Positions 52,341-59,885 of a DNA stretch of 64,000 bases are shown here, piece after piece. The notes below the pieces were generated by a model that was not told the origin of the DNA, did not search any database, and was given only the letters and a program-made list of their open reading frames with translations. Where the stretch lies: contig CAWKNQ010000018.1 in assembly GCA_963850995.1 (NCBI GenBank), positions 84,453 to 148,452 on the forward strand, read 5' to 3'. Made by a program: the position numbers and the translations under genes. Origin of the DNA: Gaiellasilicea sp963850995. GTDB lineage: Bacteria; Actinomycetota; Thermoleophilia; Gaiellales; Gaiellaceae. The number at the start of each line of letters is the position of its first letter. Position 1 is the stretch's first letter.

Positions 52341-53546
52341 ATGACCGAGCTTGCGATCCCCGCCGACGTCGCTGCGCGCCGCGCCGAGGTGCGGGCGTTC
52401 ATGGAGGAGCACGTCTATCCGAACGAGTCCGCGCTCGCGCGCGAGGACGAGTCGTCCGACGCCCTGATCGAGGAGCTGCGGGCGAAGGCGAAGGCGGCGG
52501 GGATCTGGGCCGTGCACCTGCCGCCGGAGGCGGGCGGCACCGGCGGAGGCTTCATGGAGTACGCGCTCCTGAACGAGGAGATCGGCCGGAGCACGTGGGC
52601 GCAGCTCGTGTTCAACTGCCAGGCGCCCGACGCCGGCAACGGTGAGATCCTGCACCTCTTCGGCACGGAGGAGCAGAAGGAACGGTTCCTGCGCCCGCTC
52701 GTCGAGGGGACCGCGCGATCGTTCTTCTCGATGACCGAGCCCGACGTCTCGGGCGCCGATCCGACGGGCCTCAAGACGACGGCGGTGCTCGAGGGCGACG
52801 AGTGGGTGATCAACGGGCACAAGTGGTTCTCGTCCGCGGCCGAGGGCGCCGAGTTCGGAATCGTGATGGCGGTGACCGACCCGGACGCGCCGCCGCACGC
52901 GCGCACGAGCCAGATCCTCGTCCCGGTCGAGACGCCGGGCTTCGAGCTCGTCCGGCCGATCCCGGTGCTCGGCCACGCCGGCCGCGGCTGGTCGACCCAC
53001 TGCGAGGTGCGCTACACGGACGTCCGCGTCCCGCGCGAGAACGTGCTCGGCGAGCCCGGCGACGGCTTCCGGATCGCGCAGAAGCGGCTCGGACCGGGGC
53101 GGATCCACCACGTCATGCGCTGGCTCGGGCAGATGCAGCGGGCGTTCGAGCTGATGTGCGCGTACGCGCTCGAGCGAGAGGCGTTCGGCGGCCCGCTGGC
53201 CGAGAAGCAGACGGTGCAGAACTGGATCGCCGACTCGGCCGCCGAGATCCAGGCGTGTCGCCTGCTCACGCTCGACGCCGCCCGCAAGCTCGACGAGGGC
53301 GGCGAGGCGCGCGTCGAGGTGTCGATGATCAAGTTCTACGCCGCCCGCGTCTTGGGCGACGTGATCGACCGGGCGATCCAGGTGCACGGCGCGCGCGGGC
53401 TCACCGACGAGACGCCGCTCGCGCAGATGTACGGGCAGGCCCGCGGCGCGCGCATCTACGACGGCCCCGACGAGGTGCACCGGATGGTCGTCAGCCGCCG
53501 GATCCTGAAGGAGTTCCGGGACGGCGGCGTCTACTCGTTCGAGTAG
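52341..53546 (+). CDS. Acyl-CoA dehydrogenase, ACAD10/11-like
   Basis: 401 residues. LPPEAGGTGGGFMEYALLNEEIGRS in the N-terminal domain, FFSMTEPDVSGADPTGLKT and WVINGHKWFSSAAEGAEF in the middle domain, LEREAFGGPLAEKQTVQNWIADS and IQVHGARGLTDETPL in the C-terminal domain, then RIYDGPDEVHRMVVSRRIL. The D-G-P-D-E-V-H ending is typical of ACAD10/11-type and related dehydrogenases. It may act on 2- or 4-substituted acyl-CoA. Read from the minimal divergent promoter; its end overlaps the convergent selenoprotein gene by 16 bases. Confidence 0.88.
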   Translation: MTELAIPADVAARRAEVRAFMEEHVYPNESALAREDESSDALIEELRAKAKAAGIWAVHLPPEAGGTGGGFMEYALLNEEIGRSTWAQLVFNCQAPDAGNGEILHLFGTEEQKERFLRPLVEGTARSFFSMTEPDVSGADPTGLKTTAVLEGDEWVINGHKWFSSAAEGAEFGIVMAVTDPDAPPHARTSQILVPVETPGFELVRPIPVLGHAGRGWSTHCEVRYTDVRVPRENVLGEPGDGFRIAQKRLGPGRIHHVMRWLGQMQRAFELMCAYALEREAFGGPLAEKQTVQNWIADSAAEIQACRLLTLDAARKLDEGGEARVEVSMIKFYAARVLGDVIDRAIQVHGARGLTDETPLAQMYGQARGARIYDGPDEVHRMVVSRRILKEFRDGGVYSFE

Positions 53547-54157
53547 CCGAGCTCGGCCTCGATCGCCTGCGCAAGCTCGCCCGGCTTGAAGCCGTCCGGC
53601 CCGACCTCGCCCTGGAAGGCGATGCGGCCGTCGCTGCCGACCAGATAGAGCCGGTCGGGCCAGCCGCCGTACGCCGACGCGACCTCGTCGTCGACATCGT
53701 CGAGCAGGATCGGGATCCGCGTCGAGAGCCGCACCGCGCATGCGTCGGCGGCCGCCGCGCGCTCGTCGAGCGTCGTCGGGTCGACGAGCGCGATCTCCTC
53801 GTCGCGGTTGACCTCCAGCACCCAGCCGTCCTCCGGATGCGCCTCGCGGATGTAGACGATGAAGAACGCGACCTCGTCGCCGTGCCGGCCGTAGAGCTCC
53901 TCCAGCTCGCCCAACTGGCGGCGGAAGGGCGGTCAGGTGTAGGAGCCGAAGATCAGCGCGACCGGGCGCTCGCCGGCGAAGTCGGCGAGGCGGACGCGCC
54001 CGCTCCCGTCGAGGAGCGGCAGGTCGAATGCAAACGCGGGCTCTCCCGGGGAGAGCTTCGGCGACATAAGGCCGCCGTAGAACGGCGACGACATCACGTC
54101 GTGCAGCCGCAGCGGCGAGTCCGCGGGAGTCGGCGGCTCAGTCGACGGCGAGCTCAC
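53531..54157 (-). CDS. Iodothyronine-deiodinase-like selenoprotein (UGA at codon 75 read as Sec)
   Basis: 208 residues if the in-frame TGA at 53935-53933 is selenocysteine. The residues around it, LIFGSYT-U-PPFRRQLG, match the deiodinase active site (F-G-S-x-T-U-P-x-F), with Sec at the catalytic place. Downstream VAFFIVYIREAHPEDGW also matches deiodinases. The N-terminus (KLSPGEPAFAFDLPLLDG) is thioredoxin-fold-like, as in peroxiredoxin/SCO relatives. Bacterial members probably work as thiol-dependent reductases rather than on thyroid hormone. The GTG at 54157 overlaps the desaturase gene by 20 bases, suggesting a joint operon. A hairpin with a GG loop follows the UGA at the right distance. 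Reading TGA as a stop would give a 74-residue fragment without an active site. Confidence 0.88.
53894..53908 (-). promoter_or_regulatory. Candidate bacterial SECIS hairpin of the deiodinase-like gene
   Basis: In the mRNA, GAGCT pairs with AGCTC around the loop GGAGG, with the loop beginning 30 bases after the UGA. Bacterial SECIS elements need a small stem-loop about 16-37 bases from the UGA with a G among the first two loop bases; this fits. The stem is short (5 bp). Confidence 0.45.
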
Positions 54158-55028
54158 GGCGGCGCTGCATGTCCGGCGTGATCGTGACGACCTTCCAGAC
54201 GAGGCCGAGCCGCCGCATCAAGCGGATCACGAGGCCGCCGAGGTCGAGCTCCCACGGCTTCAGGCCGTGGAACGCCGAGGAGGGAAACGCATGGTGATTG
54301 TGGTGCCACGACTCGCCGAGCGAAATCCACGAGAGCCACCACACGTTCCGCGACTCGTCTTTCACGCGGAAGCGGCGCGAGCCGAAGAAGTGGCAGACGG
54401 AGTTCACCGACCACGTGATGTGGTGGAGCAGGAAGATCCGGATCACGCCTCCCCAGAAGAGCGCCTGCATGGCGGCTCCGAGTGTGCCGCCCCAGAGCCA
54501 GCCGGCCGCGAACGGGAGCGCGAGCGAAACGAGGACCCAGAGCCCGAACGTGCGTGAGATGAAGACCATGCCGCTGTCGGCGAGGAGGTCCTTCGCGTAC
54601 TTCGTTCGCTCGGCCCGGCCGACGTTGCGGAAGAGCCAGCCGACGTGCGCGTGCCAGAGCCCGGCCACCTTGCCGCGCACGCCGGGGCCGAAGCCGGCGT
54701 GCGGAGAGTGCGGGTCGCCCTCGCGGTCGGCGAAGTTGTGGTGCTTGCGGTGGTCGGAGACCCAGCGGATCACGGGTCCCTGCACGGCCATCGAGCCGAG
54801 CACGGCGAGCCCGTAGCGGATCGGCCGGAACGTCTCGTAGGCGCGGTGCGTGAAGAGGCGGTGGAAGCCGATCGAGATGCCGAGGCAGGTGAGGATGTAG
54901 CCGACGGCGAGGATGGTCAGGTCGCGCGGCGTGACGAGGTTCCCCCAGAGGAAGAACATCGACGCGAGGAAGCCCGCGAACGGGATCGTGACGCCGAAGA
55001 GGTTGATGATCTTCTGACTGCGGGGCAC
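54138..55028 (-). CDS. Membrane acyl-CoA/acyl-lipid delta-9-type fatty-acid desaturase
   Basis: 296 residues with GTG start. The three His boxes of the desaturase family are present: HRLFTH (~66-71), HRKHH (~103-107) and HNHHAF (~241-246). Hydrophobic segments surround them (about 12-32, 36-57, 145-175, 180-200). IPFAGFLASMFFLWG is the first helix. It places a double bond in fatty acids using di-iron and oxygen, tuning membrane fluidity. TACCCT lies seven bases before the start, so it is probably leaderless. It is co-transcribed with the deiodinase-like selenoprotein, which might supply or protect reducing equivalents (inference). Confidence 0.9.
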   Translation of the reverse strand: MPRSQKIINLFGVTIPFAGFLASMFFLWGNLVTPRDLTILAVGYILTCLGISIGFHRLFTHRAYETFRPIRYGLAVLGSMAVQGPVIRWVSDHRKHHNFADREGDPHSPHAGFGPGVRGKVAGLWHAHVGWLFRNVGRAERTKYAKDLLADSGMVFISRTFGLWVLVSLALPFAAGWLWGGTLGAAMQALFWGGVIRIFLLHHITWSVNSVCHFFGSRRFRVKDESRNVWWLSWISLGESWHHNHHAFPSSAFHGLKPWELDLGGLVIRLMRRLGLVWKVVTITPDMQRRRELAVD

Positions 55029-55035
55029 CGCGCTG

Positions 55036-55080
55036 AGGGTAGCGGTCCCTTTGCGCCCGTCCTCCCCGCCTGAATATGCT
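55036..55080. promoter_or_regulatory. Divergent promoters for desaturase and Liv operon
   Basis: Minus strand: TACCCT (55041-55036), seven bases before the desaturase GTG at 55028, leaderless. Plus strand: TTGCGC (55051-55056), 18-base spacer, TATGCT (55075-55080), 11 bases before the livG ATG at 55092, giving a leader of only a few bases. Confidence 0.5.
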
Positions 55081-55091
55081 CCGCGCACTCG

Positions 55092-55851
55092 ATGGCCCTG
55101 CTCTCGCTGCGGAACATCACTCGCCGGTTCGGCGGGATCGTCGCCCTCGACGGGGTTTCGCTCGACGTGGGCGAGGGGCAGATCGTCGGCTTGATCGGCC
55201 CGAACGGGGCGGGCAAGACGACGGCCTTCAACGTGATCACGCGCTTGTACGCGCCCAACGAGGGCGACGTCGAGTTCGCCGGGGAGTCGCTGCTGAAGAC
55301 ACCTGTGCACGGGATCATCCGGCGCGGGATCGCCCGCACCTTCCAGAACGTCGAGCTCTTCAAGACGATGACCGTGCTCGACAACGTCCTCGTCGGTGCG
55401 CACACCCGCGGCCGCGGCGCCGAGGCCGAGGCGGCGGAGGCGATCGACTACGTCGGGCTCGGAGCGATCGCGCAGCGGCCGGTCGCGGGGCTGCCGTTCG
55501 GGACGCTGAAGCGGGTCGAGCTCGCGCGCGCGCTCGTCTCGCAGCCCACGCTCCTGCTGCTCGACGAGCCCGCCGGCGGCTTGAACCACGAGGAGGTCGA
55601 GGAGCTCGGCCGCTTCATCCGGCAGATCCGCGACGACCGCAAGCTGACCGTGCTCCTCGTCGAGCACCACATGAACCTCGTCATGGGGATCTCCGACAAC
55701 GTCCACGTGATGAACTTCGGCCGCATGATCGCGGAGGGCAGCCCGGGCGAGGTGCGCGCGAACCCGGCCGTGGTCGAGGCCTACCTCGGCACGGACGACA
55801 CAGGGCCGCCGCAGCGCGACGCACAGCCGGAAGACGACTCGGAGGAGCCGG

Positions 55852-55865
<14 letters not shown>
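55092..55865 (+). CDS. livG: High-affinity branched-chain amino-acid-type ABC transporter ATPase LivG
   Basis: 257 residues. Walker A GPNGAGKTT (~37-45), FQNVELFKTMTVLDNVLVGAH Q-loop region, a degenerate signature LPFGTLKRVELARAL, Walker B LLLLDEPAGGLNHEE and H-loop VEHHMNLVMGI. The N-x-x-E-V-E after Walker B and the VEHHM form are typical of LivG. It powers uptake through LivHM together with LivF; its last 14 bases overlap livF. An acidic C-terminal extension (PEDDSEEPDGAA) lies outside the family's core. Confidence 0.93.
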
Positions 55866-56556
<691 letters not shown>

Positions 56557-56564
56557 GGGCACTA

Positions 56565-57449
56565 GTGGCTGAGTTCTTCCAGCAGGTCGTTGCGGGGCTG
56601 GCCACCGGCTCCATCTACGCGTCGCTGGCGCTCGCGCTCGTCCTGATCCACCGCGCGACGGGCGTGATCAACTTCGCCCAGGGCGAGATGGCGATGTTCA
56701 CGACGTACATCGCCTGGACCCTGACCGCGAACCACGGGTGGTCGTACTGGCCCGCGTTCGTCGCGACGCTCGTCTTCGCCTTCGGGCTCGGGCTCGGCGT
56801 CCACCGGGTTGTCATCCATCCGGTCGAGCGCTCGTCCGTCCTGACGATCGTGATCATGACGATCGGCCTCGTGCTCGTGTTCAACGGGCTTGCCAGCCTG
56901 ATCTGGTCGGCGGAGATCCGGTCGTTCCCGAGCCCGTTCCCGAACGAGACCTGGCAGATCGGCGGCGTCTCGATCTCCCAGCAGGACGTGGGCACCTTCG
57001 CGGTCGTGCTCGTGCTCGTTGCCCTCCTGTGGGCGTTCTTCCAGTTCACGAAGACCGGGCTGGCACTGCGTGCATCAGCGCTGAACCCAGAGGCGAGCCG
57101 GCTCGTAGGCGTCCGCGTCAGCTGGATGCTCGCGATCGGCTGGGGCCTCGCGGCGCTGCTCGGCGCAGTCTCCGGGATGCTGGCGGCACCGACCCTCTTC
57201 CTCGATCCGAACATGATGCAGGCCACCCTCATCTACGCCTTCGCGGCGGCGGTACTCGGCGGCATCGACTCGCCCGTCGGCGCCGTCGCGGGAGGCCTCA
57301 TTCTCGGAGTCGGCCTGAACCTGCTCAGCTCGTACGTCGACTTCGTCGGCGCCGACCTGCGGCTCCCGGTCGCACTCCTGATCATCCTCGTCGTCCTGCT
57401 CGTCCGTCCGGCCGGCCTGTTCGGGAAGCCCGTGGTGAGGCGCGTGTGA
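56565..57449 (+). CDS. livH: Liv-type ABC transporter permease LivH
   Basis: 294 residues. GTG at 56565, eight bases after livF; the longer open frame upstream is a shadow of livF. Eight or so membrane helices. FFQQVVAGLATGSIYASLALALVLIHRATGVINFAQGEMAMF across the first two helices is the LivH signature, and MLAAPTLFLDPNMM and VLGGIDSPVGAVAGGLILG lie near the end. Forms the membrane pore with LivM. Its stop overlaps the livM start (GTGA). Confidence 0.93.
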   Translation: MAEFFQQVVAGLATGSIYASLALALVLIHRATGVINFAQGEMAMFTTYIAWTLTANHGWSYWPAFVATLVFAFGLGLGVHRVVIHPVERSSVLTIVIMTIGLVLVFNGLASLIWSAEIRSFPSPFPNETWQIGGVSISQQDVGTFAVVLVLVALLWAFFQFTKTGLALRASALNPEASRLVGVRVSWMLAIGWGLAALLGAVSGMLAAPTLFLDPNMMQATLIYAFAAAVLGGIDSPVGAVAGGLILGVGLNLLSSYVDFVGADLRLPVALLIILVVLLVRPAGLFGKPVVRRV

Positions 57450-58555
57450 AACGGCGCGACCTCGTCAACTACGGGATCTTCGCCCTGGCGGCCGTGGGCA
57501 TGGTCCTGCTGCCGCGCTTCGTCAGCGACTTCCGTGCCCAGCAGTTCGCCTACGTCGGCATCTACTTCATCGCCCTGCTCGGGCTGCAGTTGCTCACCGG
57601 CTTCACCGGGCAGATCTCACTCGGCCACGGCGCCTTCATGCTGATCGGCGGCTACACGACGGGGATCCTGATGTCCAACCAGAGTCCACCACTCGAGTTC
57701 GCGGGCCACGCATTCACGAACGACATGCGGGACATCTGGACGATCCCGGTCGCCGGGCTTGTCGCCGGTGTGGTCGGTTTCCTCTTCGGCATCCCGGCCC
57801 TGCGGCTGAGCGGCATCTACCTCGCGCTGGCCACCTTCGCGATTGCGGTCGCCTCACCGGCGATCGTCAGGAAGTTCGACGAGTTCACCGGCGGCAGCGG
57901 CGGCATCAACCTGTTCGACGTCGAGGGGCGCACGCGTCCGACCGAGACGACGGACCCGATCACCTTCGAGACGATCACCGAGCCGATCCGCATCCTCGGG
58001 CTCGAGATTCCGACCTTCAACGAATGGCTCTACTACCTCTCCTGGACGCTCGCGCTCGTGTTCTTCGGGGCCGCGTGGCTGATGCTCCGCGGCCGCTTCG
58101 GGCGCTCGCTCCGGGCGGTGCGCGACAGTGAGCTCGCGGCGGCGTCGTCGGGCGTCGACCTTGCGCGCTACAAGACGCTCGCGTTCGCGATCAGCGCCTT
58201 CTACGCCGGGGTCGCCGGGTCGCTGCTCGCGATCGCGACGACGTTCGTCAACCCGGATACGTTCCCGATCACCCTGTCGATCTTCCTGCTCGTCGGCGTC
58301 GTCGTCGGCGGGCTCGGCTCGCTCTGGCCGCTCGTCTTCGGCGCGATCTTCATCCACTTCATGCAGATCGAGTGGGCGCAGCAGATGGAGGACGTGATCC
58401 CGGACTTCATCCCCGGGCTCGGAGCGATCGACACGGATGCGCCGGGAGCACCGGCGGTGGCTTTCGGGGTCGTGCTGATCCTGATCATGCTGGCCTTCCC
58501 GGGTGGGGCGGCCGGGCTGATCCGGACGATCAAGTCGCGAACGAGCCGCGGCTAA
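57446..58555 (+). CDS. livM: Liv-type ABC transporter permease LivM
   Basis: 369 residues with GTG start. About ten membrane helices. IALLGLQLLTGFTGQISLGHGAFMLIGGYT is the LivM signature, followed by LRLSGIYLALATFAIA, and RAVRDSELAAASSGVDLARYK is the cytoplasmic loop that meets the ATPase. A ~45-residue hydrophilic insert (~150-195) sits between helices, as in other actinobacterial LivM. Pairs with LivH. Confidence 0.93.
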   Translation: MKRRDLVNYGIFALAAVGMVLLPRFVSDFRAQQFAYVGIYFIALLGLQLLTGFTGQISLGHGAFMLIGGYTTGILMSNQSPPLEFAGHAFTNDMRDIWTIPVAGLVAGVVGFLFGIPALRLSGIYLALATFAIAVASPAIVRKFDEFTGGSGGINLFDVEGRTRPTETTDPITFETITEPIRILGLEIPTFNEWLYYLSWTLALVFFGAAWLMLRGRFGRSLRAVRDSELAAASSGVDLARYKTLAFAISAFYAGVAGSLLAIATTFVNPDTFPITLSIFLLVGVVVGGLGSLWPLVFGAIFIHFMQIEWAQQMEDVIPDFIPGLGAIDTDAPGAPAVAFGVVLILIMLAFPGGAAGLIRTIKSRTSRG

Positions 58556-58604
58556 CATCCGGCTTCGTCGGCCGAGCTTTCGACCCGAAGGAGCACCCTT
58601 TTCC

Positions 58605-59828
58605 ATGCGCAGCTCGAGAGTCGTCCTGTCCGTGCTCGTCCTCGCGGGCGCGCTCGCGAACGGCGCCGCCGCGGCGTCGAGCGCCGACCCCGGGATCACG
58701 GGCACGACGATCCTGCTCGGCGGCACCTCGCCGCTCTCCGGTACCGCCTCGGGCTACGCGTCGATCGCCCGCGGGGCGAGTGCCTACTTCAAGTACGTGA
58801 ACGCGAACGGGGGCGTCAACGGGCGCACGATCACCTACAAGGTCCTCGACGACGCGTACAACCCGTTGCAGACGGTGACGGCCACCCGCCAGCTCGTCGA
58901 GCAGGACAAGGTCTTCGCGATCGTCAATGCGCTCGGGACCGAGCACAACATCGCGACGCGCTCGTACCTGAACGAGAACAGGGTGCCGCAGCTCTTCGTC
59001 GCCTCGGGTGCGACGACATTCGGCCGCGACTACCAGCGGTACCCGTGGACGATGGGCTTCCAGCCGAGCTACCGCGCCGAGGGTTGGATCTACGGCAGAT
59101 TCCTGGCCCGCTCGAAGCCCGGCGCGAAGGTCGCCGTGCTCCTCCAGAACGACGATTACGGCAAGGACCTGTTGGCCGGCTTGAAGCAGGGGATCGCCCG
59201 CTCGAAGGTGAAGGTCGTCGCCGCCCAGCCGTACGACGTGACTGCGACCGACGTGCAGTCGCAGATCGCGAAGCTGAAGGCGTCGGGCGCGGACGTGCTT
59301 GCCCTCTTCGCAACGCCGCCGTTCGCAGTCCAGGGCTACGTCCTCGCCAACAGGCTCGGCTGGCGGCCGCTCGTTGTCAACAGCGCCGTTTCGAGTGCCT
59401 CCAACGTCATGACGCTCGCCTCCGAGGGGGGCTCGAACAAGGCGGTCGAGAACTCGATCTCGATCGTCTTCCTCAAGGACCCGGCCGAGGCGAAGTGGCG
59501 CAACGACCCGGCGATCAAGCTGTACCGCTCGGTGATGGCCCGCTACGCCAAGGGCGCGAACGTGAGGGACGTCAACTACGTCTACGGCATGTCGGTCGCC
59601 TACGAGGCCGTGCGCGTGCTGAGGGCGGCAGGGAAGACGCCGACCCGCGCGGCCGTGATGGCGCAGACGCGCAAGCTCAGGGACGCGTCGAACCCCTTTC
59701 TGCTCCCGGGGATTGCGATCGAGACGACGGGGACGGAGCGCTTCCCGATCGAGCAGACGCTGCTGCAGCGCTGGTCGAAGGGGAGCTGGCAGAGCTTCGG
59801 CGGGCTCTGGGGCTATCGCGCGAGCTGA
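58605..59828 (+). CDS. Liv-type ABC transporter substrate-binding protein
   Basis: 407 residues. Signal peptide 1-24 (LVLAGALANGAAAA). AAG GAG ribosome site before the ATG at 58605. Peripla_BP_6 fold: DPGITGTTILLGGTSPLSGTAS, YKVLDDAYNPLQTVTATRQLVEQDKVFAIVNALGTEHN in order and LLQNDDYGKDLLAGLKQGI. It is closely similar to the orphan binding protein at 32586, with the same DPGIT start and VEQDKVFA segment. It delivers its ligand to LivFGHM; the ligand (amino acid, amide or aromatic acid) is not readable. A modest hairpin (59845-59862) follows. Confidence 0.9.
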   Translation: MRSSRVVLSVLVLAGALANGAAAASSADPGITGTTILLGGTSPLSGTASGYASIARGASAYFKYVNANGGVNGRTITYKVLDDAYNPLQTVTATRQLVEQDKVFAIVNALGTEHNIATRSYLNENRVPQLFVASGATTFGRDYQRYPWTMGFQPSYRAEGWIYGRFLARSKPGAKVAVLLQNDDYGKDLLAGLKQGIARSKVKVVAAQPYDVTATDVQSQIAKLKASGADVLALFATPPFAVQGYVLANRLGWRPLVVNSAVSSASNVMTLASEGGSNKAVENSISIVFLKDPAEAKWRNDPAIKLYRSVMARYAKGANVRDVNYVYGMSVAYEAVRVLRAAGKTPTRAAVMAQTRKLRDASNPFLLPGIAIETTGTERFPIEQTLLQRWSKGSWQSFGGLWGYRAS

Positions 59829-59844
59829 CCCAGCGCGGTTTCCA

Positions 59845-59862
59845 GCCGGCCGCGACGCCGGC
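59845..59862 (+). terminator. Weak hairpin terminator after the Liv operon
   Basis: GCCGGC (59845-59850), loop CGCGAC, GCCGGC (59857-59862), then CTTCGCTGTC. It lies 16 bases after the binding-protein stop and just before the cofGH promoter. Confidence 0.4.
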
Positions 59863-59872
59863 CTTCGCTGTC

Positions 59873-59878
59873 TAAGGT
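59873..59878 (+). promoter_or_regulatory. Leaderless -10 box (TAAGGT) of the FO synthase gene
   Basis: TAAGGT followed by seven bases and the ATG at 59886; no Shine-Dalgarno lies between them. It is a clear example of the window's leaderless pattern and gives FO synthase its own promoter. Confidence 0.55.
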
Positions 59879-59885
59879 CTCCGGG

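Noticed and set aside
53933..53935. Two separate short genes divided by a stop at 53933-53935
   Set aside because: Neither half alone would have the active site; the joined sequence matches one deiodinase-like protein with Sec at the catalytic place.
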